Shown piece by piece: positions 51,790 to 60,962 of a DNA stretch of 64,000 nt. This stretch comes from an uncultured Eubacterium sp. (lineage in GTDB: Bacteria; Bacillota; Clostridia; Lachnospirales; CAG-274): assembly GCA_900551755.1 (NCBI GenBank), contig URXK01000005.1:1-64000 (forward strand), read 5' to 3'. Every line of letters starts with the position of its first letter. Within the stretch, counting starts at the first letter, position 1. Below the pieces are notes generated by a model. It did not search any database and had not been told where the DNA came from. It saw only the letters and a list, made by a program, of their open reading frames with translations. The position numbers and the translations under genes are program-made.

Positions 51790-53079
51790 GTGGACTCGGG
51801 AAGTTCCCAATATTTAACTAAGGTAATTATTCTTGTGGTCTGTTTGGCGTTATCTGGCTTTTTTTCTAGTGCAGAAACTGCATTGACTTCTTTAAGCAAA
51901 ATTAGGCTTAGAGCTATGGTTGATGAAGGTGTTAAAAATGCAAAACTTATTCAAAAAATAACTGATAAACCATCAAAATTGCTTAGTGCAATTCTTATTG
52001 GCAACAATATAGTAAATATTGGTGCATCATCTCTTGGTACAGTTATTGCAACTGATTTATTTGGTAGTAGTGGTGTTGGTATTGCAACTGGCGTACTTAC
52101 TATTCTTGTACTTATATTTGGTGAAGTAACACCTAAAAGTTATGCTAGTGAAAATGCAGAAAAGGTTAGTATTTTTTGTATTAAGCCTATAGCTTTTTGT
52201 GTGTTTGTGTTTACACCATTTATATTTTTACTTAATATTATTACAGGCTTTATATTTAAGTTAATTGGTAGCAAAAAGCAGCAAACTCCTGCTGTTACTG
52301 TCAATGAGCTTAAAACTATGGTTGATGTTAGTCACGAGGAAGGTGTAATTGAGGTTGATGAAAAAGAAATGATTACTAATGTAGTTGATTTCAGAAGTTC
52401 AACAGCCGAGGAGGTTATGATACCTAGAATTGATATAGTTGCTATACCTGATGATATGAGCTATAGTGATGTTATTGATGTGTTTAAAGAAAAGAGATTT
52501 ACTAGATTGCCTGTATATAATGAAACAAATGACCATATTGTGGGTACATTATCTTTTAAGGATATTATGCTTCTTGATGATATAGAAACAAGTAGTTTTA
52601 AGGTGTCTGATTATATGAGAGAACCTTATTTTACTTATGAAACAAAGCAGTGTTCAAAGCTTTTTGCTGATATGAAAAAAGAGTCAATTTCTATGGCTAT
52701 TGTTCTTGATGAATACGGTGGCACAGCCGGTATTGTTACTTTGCAAGATTTAATAGAAGAAATTGTTGGTGATATTATTGATTCTGAAAGAGATGATTCA
52801 GAAGAAATACAGCCTTTAGGTGAAAATGAATATCTTGTAGATGGCAGTACAAAACTTGATGATGTTAATGATGCTCTTGACACTAACTTTGTAAATGACG
52901 ATATTGAATCAATAGGTGGCTATGTTATTGCTATTATTGGTAGATTTCCTGAAAAGGGTGAAGTTATTAATGATGACAGTGCTAAGTTTACTATTGAACA
53001 AACTGATAAAAATAGAATTGTTAAAATGAAAATAACATTAACTCCAAAAAATGAAATAGAGGAAGAAAAGGAGAATTAA
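51790..53079 (+). CDS. HlyC/CorC (CNNM) family transporter
   Basis: A 429-residue membrane protein. The DUF21/CNNM domain (1-175) has LALSGFFSSAETALTSLSKIRLR and LLSAILIGNNIVNIGASSLGT, GEVTPKSYA; a CBS pair follows (about 195-320; EVMIPRIDIVAIPDDM, GTAGIVTLQDLIEEIVGDI) and a C-terminal CorC/HlyC domain (EYLVDGSTKLDDVND). Such proteins handle Mg2+ or other ion export. GTG 51790 is taken as start, 10 bp after AGGAG; GTG 51781 is too close. mreB-like gene follows after 4 bp. Confidence 0.92.
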   Translation: MDSGSSQYLTKVIILVVCLALSGFFSSAETALTSLSKIRLRAMVDEGVKNAKLIQKITDKPSKLLSAILIGNNIVNIGASSLGTVIATDLFGSSGVGIATGVLTILVLIFGEVTPKSYASENAEKVSIFCIKPIAFCVFVFTPFIFLLNIITGFIFKLIGSKKQQTPAVTVNELKTMVDVSHEEGVIEVDEKEMITNVVDFRSSTAEEVMIPRIDIVAIPDDMSYSDVIDVFKEKRFTRLPVYNETNDHIVGTLSFKDIMLLDDIETSSFKVSDYMREPYFTYETKQCSKLFADMKKESISMAIVLDEYGGTAGIVTLQDLIEEIVGDIIDSERDDSEEIQPLGENEYLVDGSTKLDDVNDALDTNFVNDDIESIGGYVIAIIGRFPEKGEVINDDSAKFTIEQTDKNRIVKMKITLTPKNEIEEEKEN

Positions 53080-53083
53080 GTAT

Positions 53084-54124
53084 ATGGTGTTGGGCAGTGA
53101 TATTGGCATAGATTTAGGCACAGCCAGCGTAATTGTATATTGTAAGGGTGAGGGCATTGTCCTTCAAGAGCCTTCTGTTGTAGCAGTAGATAATAATAAG
53201 CACGCTATTGTTGCAGTTGGTGAGGAAGCAAGAAAAATGTTCGGAAAGACTCCAGCTAACATAGTGGCAGTTAGACCATTAAGAGATGGCGTAATTTCTG
53301 ACTTTGAAGTAACAGAAAGAATGATAAGATATTTCATTGATAAATCTGTTGGTACTCATTGGCTCAAAAGACCTCGTATTGCTGTCTGTGTGCCTAGCAA
53401 AATAACTGATGTTGAAAAAAGAGCTGTTGAGGAGTCAACTAGAAATGCTGGTGCTGCTCAAGTCTTTATTATTGAAGAACCTATTGCAGCAGCTATTGGT
53501 GCTGGTCTTGATATTTTTAGACCTTGTGGCAGTATGGTTGTAGATATTGGTGGTGGTACTACTGATGTTGCTGTTATTTCACTTGGTGGTATTGTTGTTA
53601 GCACATCTATTAAGGTGGCTGGCGACAAGTTTGACGATGCCATTGTTAGATATATGAGAGATGAGCATCAAATGATTATTGGTGAAAGAACTGCTGAAAA
53701 TATTAAGATAATTATTGGTACAGCAGCAGAAGATACTCCATTAAGCACTATGGAGCTTAAGGGCAGAAATGCAACAACTGGTATGCCAATGACTGTTGAA
53801 ATAACATCAAGAGAAATGTATGAGGCATTAAAGGTTTGTGTTAGAGCTGTTGTTGATGCAGTAAGATATGTTCTTGCTAATACTCCTCCAGAGCTTTCAG
53901 GTGATATTCTTGACAGAGGTATTGTGCTTACTGGTGGTGGTGCTTTGCTTTCTGGTCTTGACAGAGTTATTGAAAATGAAACAGGTATTAAATGTACTAT
54001 AGCTGAAAATCCTGTAAACTGTGTTGCTATTGGTACTGGCAAATACATTGAATACCAAACTGCTGAAGATAAGAGTATTTGGGATAGTATCAAAAATTTC
54101 TTTAGCCTTGAAGAAAATGATTGA
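53084..54124 (+). CDS. MreB/Mbl family rod-shape protein
   Basis: A 346-residue bacterial actin. Phosphate 1 loop SDIGIDLGTASVIVYCKGEGIVLQEPSVVA, phosphate 2 MVVDIGGGTTDVAVISLGG, adenosine loop DRGIVLTGGGALLSGLD, and VCVPSKITDVEKRAVEESTRNAGA between them. It forms filaments that guide wall elongation. No mreC or mreD gene follows and it is coupled to a CNNM-type gene, so it may be an additional paralogue (Mbl/MreBH type) rather than the main mreB. Confidence 0.92.
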   Translation: MVLGSDIGIDLGTASVIVYCKGEGIVLQEPSVVAVDNNKHAIVAVGEEARKMFGKTPANIVAVRPLRDGVISDFEVTERMIRYFIDKSVGTHWLKRPRIAVCVPSKITDVEKRAVEESTRNAGAAQVFIIEEPIAAAIGAGLDIFRPCGSMVVDIGGGTTDVAVISLGGIVVSTSIKVAGDKFDDAIVRYMRDEHQMIIGERTAENIKIIIGTAAEDTPLSTMELKGRNATTGMPMTVEITSREMYEALKVCVRAVVDAVRYVLANTPPELSGDILDRGIVLTGGGALLSGLDRVIENETGIKCTIAENPVNCVAIGTGKYIEYQTAEDKSIWDSIKNFFSLEEND

Positions 54125-54242
54125 CAAATAATTAAATATCGTATATAATGCAAATATGAGCAGATGTTCATAAATAAATATTTATTTATATGTCTGCTCA
54201 TATTTTTTATATTATTAATGAATATATGAATAAATGTTCATA
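54121..54242 (+). promoter_or_regulatory. Promoter, double ArsR/SmtB-type operator and hairpin before the metal-efflux operon
   Basis: Perfect promoter TTGACA (54121-54126), 17 bp, TATAAT (54144-54149). O1 TATGAGCA-GA-TGTTCATA (54155-54172) covers the start site; O2 TATGAATA-AA-TGTTCATA (54225-54242) lies just before the ribosome binding site. Both are 8-2-8 inverted repeats with one mismatch. Between them a terminator hairpin, AATATGAGCAGA/TCTGCTCATATT (54153-54204) plus T run, ends mreB and may attenuate the operon. Confidence 0.7.
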
Positions 54243-54259
54243 CAAAAGGAGGGCTTACA

Positions 54260-54592
54260 TTGGCTAAGGTTAGAATGCTTAATGAAGAAATGTGTTATGA
54301 CTTGTCGGATTTTTTTAAAATATTTGGTGACTCCACGAGAATAAAAATATTGTATGCACTTTTTCAAAGTGAAATGTGTGTTACAGAACTTGTTAACGAA
54401 CTTGGTATGACACAGTCTGCTATATCTCATCAGCTTAGACTTTTAAGACAAAACGATATAGTTAAATTTAGAAAAGAAGGTCAATCAACAATTTATTCAC
54501 TTGATGATGAGCACGTTGCTGTGCTTCTAGACAAGGGTATTGAACATATTAAACATAAAAATGGATATGACGAGGAGGAATATTATGAGTAA
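54260..54592 (+). CDS. ArsR/SmtB-family metalloregulator
   Basis: A 110-residue winged-helix repressor: MCYDLSDFFKIFGDSTRIKILYALFQSEMCVTELVNELGMTQSAISHQLRLLRQNDIVKFRKEGQSTIYSL. The ELCVC motif of CadC is reduced to EMCV, and C-terminal His/Asp residues (DDEHVAVLLDKGIEHIKH) fit the alpha-5 Zn site of SmtB/CzrA. It should release DNA when Zn, Co or Cd rises. TTG start with AAGGAGG 7 bp upstream; overlaps the ATPase gene by 8 bp. Confidence 0.9.
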   Translation: MAKVRMLNEEMCYDLSDFFKIFGDSTRIKILYALFQSEMCVTELVNELGMTQSAISHQLRLLRQNDIVKFRKEGQSTIYSLDDEHVAVLLDKGIEHIKHKNGYDEEEYYE

Positions 54593-56597
54593 GGATAATG
54601 AAAAGTTAAACCATTGTACTGATGATAATTGTTGCTGTCACGACCATAATCACCAGCATCACCACGACGATTGTCACGAACACGAACACCACGAACATCA
54701 TCACGATGACTGCCACGAACACGAACATCACGACCATTGCGGTTGTAGCTGTGGCTGTGGCTGTGGTCACGACCACCACCACGATGAAGAAGATGTTAAA
54801 AAGGGTATATTAAGAATAATCGCTGGTGTTATTGCCTTAGGCTGTGCTATATTTACTGGCAAAGTTGTGGGAGAGGCAAGTTATGTAAGTATTGGCTTAT
54901 ATATTGTGGCTTATTTAATATTTGGTTATGATGTAGTTATCAATGCTGTTAAAAGTATTGTAAAGGGTAGAGCTTTAGATGAACATTTTCTTATGGCATT
55001 TGCTACAATTTGTGCTTTCTGCTTAGGTGAATTTGTTGAGGCTGTATCAGTAATGCTCTTTTACCAGATTGGCGAATTTCTTCAGGAAACTATTGTCAAC
55101 AAATCCAGAAATTCAATTAAGTCATTAATGGAAATGAAAGTTGATGCTGTTAATGTACTTGTTAATGGTGAAATTCAAGTTAAAGAACCAGAAGAAATTA
55201 ATGCTGGTGACACAATAGTTGTTAAGCCAGGTGAAAAGGTTGCTATTGACGGTACTATTATTAAGGGTGAAACTACACTTGATATGGTAGCATTAACTGG
55301 TGAAAGTCTTCCAGTTGAAAAGGCAGAGGGAGATACTGTTTTAAGTGGTTCAATCAATAACAGCAGTGTTATTTATGTTAGAGCTGACAAGGCTTATAAG
55401 GACTCTACTATTGCTAGAATAATGAATATGGTAGAAAATGCCTCTGAAAATAAGTCAAAGACAGAAAATTTTGTTACTAGATTTGCTAAGGTTTACACAC
55501 CTGCTGTTGTAATAATGGCTGTTCTTCTTGCTGTTGTGCCAGTTATTATGGGTTACGATTTTAGAGATGGTGTCAATAAGGCTTTGATTTTCCTTGTTGC
55601 ATCTTGTCCTTGTGCTTTAGTTCTTTCTATTCCATTAACATTCTTTGCTGGTATTGGTACAATGTCAAGACGAGGCGTACTTGTTAAGGGTGGCAACTAC
55701 CTTGAGGCTTTAAGCAAGACAGAAGCTGTTGTTATGGATAAAACTGGTACAATCACAAAGGGTAGATTTGAAGTAACAGAGGTAACAAGTGATGAAACAT
55801 TAAAATATGCAGCATCTCTTGAAAGATTTTCTACACACCCAATGGCTAAGGCTGTTGTTGATAGTTACAAAGGTGAAGTTGAAGAAACTGAAAATGTAGA
55901 AAATATAGCAGGCTTTGGCATCAAGGGCATTATTAATGGAAAAAATGTTCTTGTTGGTAGTGAAAGACTTATGACAGCTAATGACATTAATATTGAAAGT
56001 GGCAAAAATATTTATGTAGCAGTTGACGGTAATTGTATTGGTTATATAAATGTTGATGACACAATTAAGGAAGATAGTCCTTCTGCTATAGCTGGCTTAA
56101 AGTCAATAGGCATTAAAAATATTACAATGCTTACAGGTGATAAAAAGTCTATTGCTGATAGAGTAGGTAAGGCTGTTGGTGTTGATAATGTTTACTCTGA
56201 ACTTTTGCCACAGGGCAAGGTTGAAAAGGTTGATAATCTTTATAATGAAAGTTATAAAAATATTGTAGCTGTTGGTGACGGTATAAATGATGCACCAGTT
56301 CTTGCTAGAGCTGATGTAGGTGTTGCTATGGGTGGTATTGGTTCAGATGCTGCTATTGAGGCTGCCGATGTTGTAATTATGGAAGATAGTCTTACTAAAC
56401 TTTGTGATGCAATTAAACTTGCAAGAAAGACTATGGAAATATGTAGACAAAATGTATTTATCGTTATAGCATTAAAATTGCTTGTTCTTGCACTTACTGT
56501 TTTTGGATATGGTAATATGTGGATTGCAGTTTTTGCCGATGTAGGCGTTGCACTTATTGCTGTGCTTAATGCTGTTAGAATAACAAAAGTTAAATAA
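54585..56597 (+). CDS. P1B-type heavy-metal efflux ATPase (CadA/ZntA type) with His/Cys-rich N-terminus
   Basis: A 670-residue metal pump. The usual N-terminal HMA domain is replaced by residues 9-70 with about 23 His and 11 Cys, including two copies of HDDCHEHEHH. The core is canonical: actuator LTGESLPVEK, metal site SCPCALVLSIP in helix 6, phosphorylation DKTGTITKG, HP motif STHPMAKAV, and hinge VGDGINDAPVLARADVGVAMG. The final helix lacks Cys, consistent with Zn/Cd/Co substrates. ATG 54585 follows GAGGAGG. Controlled with the ArsR gene it overlaps. Confidence 0.93.
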   Translation: MSKDNEKLNHCTDDNCCCHDHNHQHHHDDCHEHEHHEHHHDDCHEHEHHDHCGCSCGCGCGHDHHHDEEDVKKGILRIIAGVIALGCAIFTGKVVGEASYVSIGLYIVAYLIFGYDVVINAVKSIVKGRALDEHFLMAFATICAFCLGEFVEAVSVMLFYQIGEFLQETIVNKSRNSIKSLMEMKVDAVNVLVNGEIQVKEPEEINAGDTIVVKPGEKVAIDGTIIKGETTLDMVALTGESLPVEKAEGDTVLSGSINNSSVIYVRADKAYKDSTIARIMNMVENASENKSKTENFVTRFAKVYTPAVVIMAVLLAVVPVIMGYDFRDGVNKALIFLVASCPCALVLSIPLTFFAGIGTMSRRGVLVKGGNYLEALSKTEAVVMDKTGTITKGRFEVTEVTSDETLKYAASLERFSTHPMAKAVVDSYKGEVEETENVENIAGFGIKGIINGKNVLVGSERLMTANDINIESGKNIYVAVDGNCIGYINVDDTIKEDSPSAIAGLKSIGIKNITMLTGDKKSIADRVGKAVGVDNVYSELLPQGKVEKVDNLYNESYKNIVAVGDGINDAPVLARADVGVAMGGIGSDAAIEAADVVIMEDSLTKLCDAIKLARKTMEICRQNVFIVIALKLLVLALTVFGYGNMWIAVFADVGVALIAVLNAVRITKVK

Positions 56598-56608
56598 TTG
56601 ATATAACA

Positions 56609-56640
56609 AAAGGGCGACTAAAAAATCGCCCTTTTATTAT
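56609..56640. terminator. Bidirectional terminator
   Basis: AAAAGGGCGA (56609-56618) pairs with TCGCCCTTTT (56627-56636). It is shared by the P-type ATPase operon and the convergent YtrA-type operon. Confidence 0.85.
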
Positions 56641-57479
56641 TTAATATTAATGATGAAAGTTCCAAATGCTATATCATTATTTGTTGGAATTGTATCAATA
56701 GATTTTAAAGTAAATTGCTGATAATCAGCTTTTAACTTTTTATAGTTAGAAATCTGGTCTTGCAAGCTATTTATAACAATGTCAAAGTCAGATATACCAC
56801 TTAATTCAAGGCTATCTCTAAGCATATTTATATCCTTAACTGAAAGCTGTCTTTTTTGATTAGAAAGCAAATAATAGTTAATATATATAGAAGATACCTT
56901 TCCTTCCTTTATATACAATGTTACAGCCAAAGGTATGTTTTGAGAAATCAAACTTACATTGTCATATTCAAGATTAAACATACCACTTTCATAGTTAGCA
57001 ATATTATATTCATCATTTTCAAATGTTAGCTTATCAATTCCACTGTCAGTAATGCAATAGTTAAGCTCCCAACCTTTTTCCTTAAATTTATTTATAACAT
57101 CAGCATATTTTTTTGATGTTGTTTTGCTACCTGTATAGATTTCAGAATGAATATAAGTATTAGGTTTAGCATAGGCTGTTTCAGCAATTAAAAAATATGG
57201 ATTTTCATTTTTGTGAATTTGTACTTTTTCGGGATTTTCACCTGCTTGATTTATACTAATATCTAATAATGGAAGTGATTTAATAAAATCTAATTTCTCT
57301 TTAGTGGTATAAATTACATCACCATTGTCATCATATTCAGGTTCAATCAAGTCCTCATATTTTTTATATTCTGTAATTTCTACAGTATCTTTATTACTAT
57401 TATCATTTATTAATGTGGGCTTTTCATTACAGCCACAAAGTATTACAGCTAATAAAGGAATAATAACTAGTTTTTTCAT
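56637..57479 (-). CDS. Predicted lipoprotein of the YtrA-type operon
   Basis: A 280-residue protein with a lipoprotein signal (VILCGC, Cys17) and no domain I recognise. The mature region is acidic and mixed alpha/beta, with a Lys/Tyr-rich linker around residues 38-60. It overlaps the upstream permease gene by 4 bp and is the last gene of the operon, so it probably works with the ABC system at the membrane surface, perhaps as a sensor of envelope stress. Function is unknown. Confidence 0.75.
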   Translation of the reverse strand: MKKLVIIPLLAVILCGCNEKPTLINDNSNKDTVEITEYKKYEDLIEPEYDDNGDVIYTTKEKLDFIKSLPLLDISINQAGENPEKVQIHKNENPYFLIAETAYAKPNTYIHSEIYTGSKTTSKKYADVINKFKEKGWELNYCITDSGIDKLTFENDEYNIANYESGMFNLEYDNVSLISQNIPLAVTLYIKEGKVSSIYINYYLLSNQKRQLSVKDINMLRDSLELSGISDFDIVINSLQDQISNYKKLKADYQQFTLKSIDTIPTNNDIAFGTFIINIK

Positions 57480-58504
57480 TTTCTCACCCCTTGTCTTTTT
57501 ACAATTATTGTTGATGTTAAAAAGCCTATTAAAGCAAATACTATGGCAAGAATTACTTTTTCAACTGTTGAATTATATGTAATAGTTGCACCGACAGATG
57601 AAAAACAAATTACAAAAGCTAACTTAAAAATAACAGATACCCATTTTTTGTTAAATGGACTTGACTGTTCAATCCACTTAGGCGTAGTTGATATTTTTAA
57701 AAGTATATATAATGCAATAATTGCAATAATGGCATAATAAGCTATAGCAAAGCTATTAAATCTGAAAAATATATTATCATCTAATTTTAAATTAGATAAA
57801 TTAAAAATATAATTAGGTATTAATGAATAGCTTAAATCTACAGTAGGGTCATAAAAATAAGGGCATATTGTAAAAAACTTGTTAGGAATAGTTGATGCTG
57901 AAAAATCAAATGCTCCCATTAATAATGTTGGCAAATTAATAAAAAGTCCTGCAAATACTATACCAGATATACAGTTACCAACAATGTATTGACACAATAC
58001 TGCGAAAAAATAAACGGCAACATAGACAGTAAATACTATAGCTACAGCCTTTATTATAAACCAGGGATTTATTATGGTAGGGTCAATATTTATTGCTGAA
58101 AGGTTTAATTTGTATATTTCTGCATAATCAAAATATATAGCTAATTTTATAACTAATGCGATGACAAAAAATAATAACAATGTAGTTACACCTACAATAA
58201 GTTTGACGCCAATAACATCAATGTTTTTAAATGGCAAACTGTGCCAAAGTTTATTAAAGCCGTCATTAAACTGCATATAAACCATAATTGCAACAAGAGC
58301 CATAAATATAAAATAAAAATTAGGGTCAAGTATCTTAAATGATATATATTTAGAAACACTTGCAGTTAATAAATTTTTTGCTTCTAATGCTGTGCTACTG
58401 CTTTCGCCAGCTATGTACATTATAAAAAATAGTACCATTGCACCATAAAGCCAAACAAGTTTCTTAAATTCATATTTGAATAGTGCTAAATATTTTTTAC
58501 TCAT
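57476..58504 (-). CDS. ABC-2 type membrane protein of the YtrA-type operon (second)
   Basis: A 342-residue protein with about eight hydrophobic segments; the first (KYEFKKLVWLYGAMVLFFIMYIAGE) and FNDGFNKLWHSLPFKNIDVIGVKLIVGVTTLLLFFVIALVIKL resemble the YtrC/YtrD or ABC2_membrane permeases. It likely pairs with the neighbouring 332-residue membrane protein and the ATPase. I start at ATG 58504 behind GGAGG; GTG 58513 overlaps that site. Substrate unknown. Confidence 0.8.
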   Translation of the reverse strand: MSKKYLALFKYEFKKLVWLYGAMVLFFIMYIAGESSSTALEAKNLLTASVSKYISFKILDPNFYFIFMALVAIMVYMQFNDGFNKLWHSLPFKNIDVIGVKLIVGVTTLLLFFVIALVIKLAIYFDYAEIYKLNLSAINIDPTIINPWFIIKAVAIVFTVYVAVYFFAVLCQYIVGNCISGIVFAGLFINLPTLLMGAFDFSASTIPNKFFTICPYFYDPTVDLSYSLIPNYIFNLSNLKLDDNIFFRFNSFAIAYYAIIAIIALYILLKISTTPKWIEQSSPFNKKWVSVIFKLAFVICFSSVGATITYNSTVEKVILAIVFALIGFLTSTIIVKRQGVRK

Positions 58505-58516
58505 ATTGTTCACCTC

Positions 58517-59515
58517 CTATATAAATATTTTTTCTACTTTTTTAATAACTATAAATGCAACAATTATTGATATTAATAAGGTTACAATGTTTGATAATAT
58601 TGTTATAGGTTCTATTATACTGTAAGCTACCCAATAAAATGAAAAACCACCAAATAAACTTCCTGCAATGTAAGCAATGTATTTCACCCAATTAAATATA
58701 AATAATTGACCAATTTTTGAATAGTTAATATACTTGTTGCAAAAATAAGCACATATAAATATTAATATTGATATAATAAGTAAAATTATATAAAATTCTT
58801 TGTCGCTTGCAGTGTTAAAAACAAAGTCTATACTATCTACTATAATTCTTAGTGTGCTTGTAAATATATAGTCAATTTTTAATACAGATGAAAAGCAGCC
58901 AACACCTACTATAAAACCAATACCACTTACATAAATAATTATTGGCATAAATATAGCAAAAATTGTTACACCGATTGTAGATATAAAAAGTGCTTCAGTT
59001 GATGCTATAAATGTTGTAATAATTGCATATTTTATAAAGTCTTTATAATATTTTTGATAAATTTCATTAAGGCTTTCTTGTACTGTATTTATGTATTCAT
59101 TTGAATTAATTATCATATTATACTCATTTGTTATGTAGCTTTTAGTGAGTAGGTCAAATATAACTGCTTCAAAAAACACAAGTAATATAATAAGCAATAA
59201 TGTTAAAAATACTTTAAACATAAAATCTTTATTATACTTAATAGGTAATTGTCTTATAAAAATTCCTGTTTTTTTATTTCTGTGCATATTAAAAATATAT
59301 ATTAAAATAAATACAAGTATAGTGTTAATTATAAAACAACTAGATGCGTAATCGTCAACAAATGAAGCTATACTCCATACATCGGCACCATCAGTATATT
59401 GTAAATTATTTACATAATTTGAATAGCCAGTATAGGTAAAGAGTAGGGCAAGTGCTATACCTATAAGTAAAAGCACAAGTGCTTTTTTGCTATAAAACTT
59501 AAAAAGTGAATTCAT
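58517..59515 (-). CDS. ABC-2 type membrane protein of the YtrA-type operon (first)
   Basis: A 332-residue polytopic protein. A large extracytoplasmic loop (about 35-50) follows the first helix, and six to seven further helices contain conserved-looking MHRNKKTGIFIRQLPIKYNKDFMFKVFLTLLLIILLVFFEAVIF, the pattern of ABC-2 permeases that carry a PI-KR-x-Y element. It follows the ATPase gene by 4 bp. AAGGGGTGA precedes ATG. Confidence 0.8.
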   Translation of the reverse strand: MNSLFKFYSKKALVLLLIGIALALLFTYTGYSNYVNNLQYTDGADVWSIASFVDDYASSCFIINTILVFILIYIFNMHRNKKTGIFIRQLPIKYNKDFMFKVFLTLLLIILLVFFEAVIFDLLTKSYITNEYNMIINSNEYINTVQESLNEIYQKYYKDFIKYAIITTFIASTEALFISTIGVTIFAIFMPIIIYVSGIGFIVGVGCFSSVLKIDYIFTSTLRIIVDSIDFVFNTASDKEFYIILLIISILIFICAYFCNKYINYSKIGQLFIFNWVKYIAYIAGSLFGGFSFYWVAYSIIEPITILSNIVTLLISIIVAFIVIKKVEKIFI

Positions 59516-59519
59516 AAAA

Positions 59520-60386
59520 TCACCCCTTATCTAATGAAGTATATATAAATATATCTTCAAGACTCATACCAATTTCCTCTACAAGCTCTGCACCATTTTC
59601 ATAAAGTTTGTTTGTAACACTAGTGGCATCTTTTGTAATGATGTAATATATACTGCCAATTTGTTCTGTATTTATTATACCATCAATGTTGCTTAAATCA
59701 GGTGTTTGTTTAAACACAGCTTGTAATTTTACAATTTGTTTTTTGATTTCGTCAATACTGTTTTGATAAAGTATATGACCATTTTGTATCATTGTTATAC
59801 TGTCACACAATCTTTCAAGCTCCCCTAAATGATGAGATGAAATAATTATTGTACATTTGTTTTCTGTTACTTCTGATATGAGTAGGTCAATAACCTGTTT
59901 TTTAGCTATAGCATCTAAGCCACTTGTAGGCTCATCAAGTATAAGTGCCTCTGGGTGTAGGCTTAAATTAAGCATAAGTGACAATCTCATTTGCATACCC
60001 TTTGAAAGCTGTTTAACCTTTCTATCAGTAGATAGCTTAAATATTTCGTTAAGTTCATTAAATCTGTTTTCATCAAAGGTAGGGTATATTCCTTTGTAAA
60101 ATTCAACCATATCCTTTATTTTTGAATTAGGAAAATAACTGTTGCTATCTGCTACATATCCTATTTTTGCCTTAACAGCAGGGTTGTCGTATATTTGCTC
60201 ACCATTGTAAGTGATAGTACCCTTGTCACACTTGTATATACCTGTTAAACAATGTATAAGTGTTGTTTTGCCTGCACCGTTTTCACCAATAAGTCCGTGT
60301 ATTGTTCCCTTTGGCACTTCAATATTGATATTATCTAGTGCTTTAAATTTGTCATAATATTTGCTAACATTTTTTATGCTAATCAT
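59520..60386 (-). CDS. ABC transporter ATP-binding protein (YtrB-like)
   Basis: A 288-residue ATPase: Walker A GENGAGKTT (near residue 38), Q-loop GYVADSNSYFPN, signature LSKGMQMRLSLMLNL, Walker B ALILDEPTSGLD, H-loop SSHHLGELERLCD. The LSKGM variant is common in ABC-2 drug and stress exporters. It energises the two membrane proteins downstream and lies 4 bp after the GntR gene. Together with them it resembles the B. subtilis ytr operon, which responds to cell-wall antibiotics. Confidence 0.92.
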   Translation of the reverse strand: MISIKNVSKYYDKFKALDNINIEVPKGTIHGLIGENGAGKTTLIHCLTGIYKCDKGTITYNGEQIYDNPAVKAKIGYVADSNSYFPNSKIKDMVEFYKGIYPTFDENRFNELNEIFKLSTDRKVKQLSKGMQMRLSLMLNLSLHPEALILDEPTSGLDAIAKKQVIDLLISEVTENKCTIIISSHHLGELERLCDSITMIQNGHILYQNSIDEIKKQIVKLQAVFKQTPDLSNIDGIINTEQIGSIYYIITKDATSVTNKLYENGAELVEEIGMSLEDIFIYTSLDKG

Positions 60387-60390
60387 AGTA

Positions 60391-60765
60391 TTACTCCTTT
60401 CTTTCTAATTCCATTAAAAGTTCTTCAACAGCTTTTAATATTGCCTTGTTATTAGCCCCTTTTAGCTTAAGCTCGGCAAATACTGGACGAACTTTGTTTA
60501 TTTCTTTTGTTAGGTCTATATTTTTGTTTGGCTCGTCAGCTATAAATGTGCCTTTTCCTCTTACTGTGACGATGACGCCTTGCCTTTCTAGCTCTTGATA
60601 GGCTTTTGAAATAGTGTTAGGGTTTACATCAATTGCTGTTGATAGCTTTCTAACAGAGGGTAGTGGGTCACCTGATTTAAAATAGCCTTTTAATATGTAT
60701 TCCTTAACTTGGTTTATTATTTGCTCGTATATTGGTAAGTTGGATTTTAAGTCAATATCAAACAT
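60391..60765 (-). CDS. GntR-family regulator, YtrA subfamily
   Basis: A 124-residue repressor: a winged helix (SNLPIYEQIINQVKEYILKGYFKSGDPLPSVRKLSTAIDVNPNTISKAYQELERQGVIVTVRGKGTFIAD) and the short C-terminal helical dimer segment of YtrA proteins. I start at 60765, which follows AAGGAGGTG; an in-frame ATG 16 codons upstream lies beyond that site. It heads the operon and should bind the TGTACTAT/ATAGTACA palindrome in its own promoter. Confidence 0.92.
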   Translation of the reverse strand: MFDIDLKSNLPIYEQIINQVKEYILKGYFKSGDPLPSVRKLSTAIDVNPNTISKAYQELERQGVIVTVRGKGTFIADEPNKNIDLTKEINKVRPVFAELKLKGANNKAILKAVEELLMELERKE

Positions 60766-60798
60766 ATTATTCACCTCCTTGTGTATCAATGGCTTAAG

Positions 60799-60830
60799 TG
60801 TACTATAACACATAGTACAGTGTATGTCAA
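60799..60830 (-). promoter_or_regulatory. Promoter and operator of the YtrA-type operon
   Basis: Minus strand TTGACA (60830-60825), 17 bp, TATAGT (60807-60802). The perfect inverted repeat TGTACTAT-AACAC-ATAGTACA (60799-60819) fills the spacer and -10 box, matching the GTGTACTA-type sites of YtrA repressors. Confidence 0.8.
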
Positions 60831-60962
60831 TATGTTTTCTGAAAATAAAAAGCTGTAGCAGTTTTTCCTGCGTACAGCTAGTAGGGGATAGGTAAAAGAT
60901 AATAAGTAATATGTAATAAATATAAGTAGTAGTTACTCTTTTACAATTAACTAATTAAAGGA

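Noticed and set aside
54622..54813. Alternative Thr/Ile-rich frame within the P-type ATPase gene
   Set aside because: It is a shifted reading of the His-rich repeats without its own start signal.
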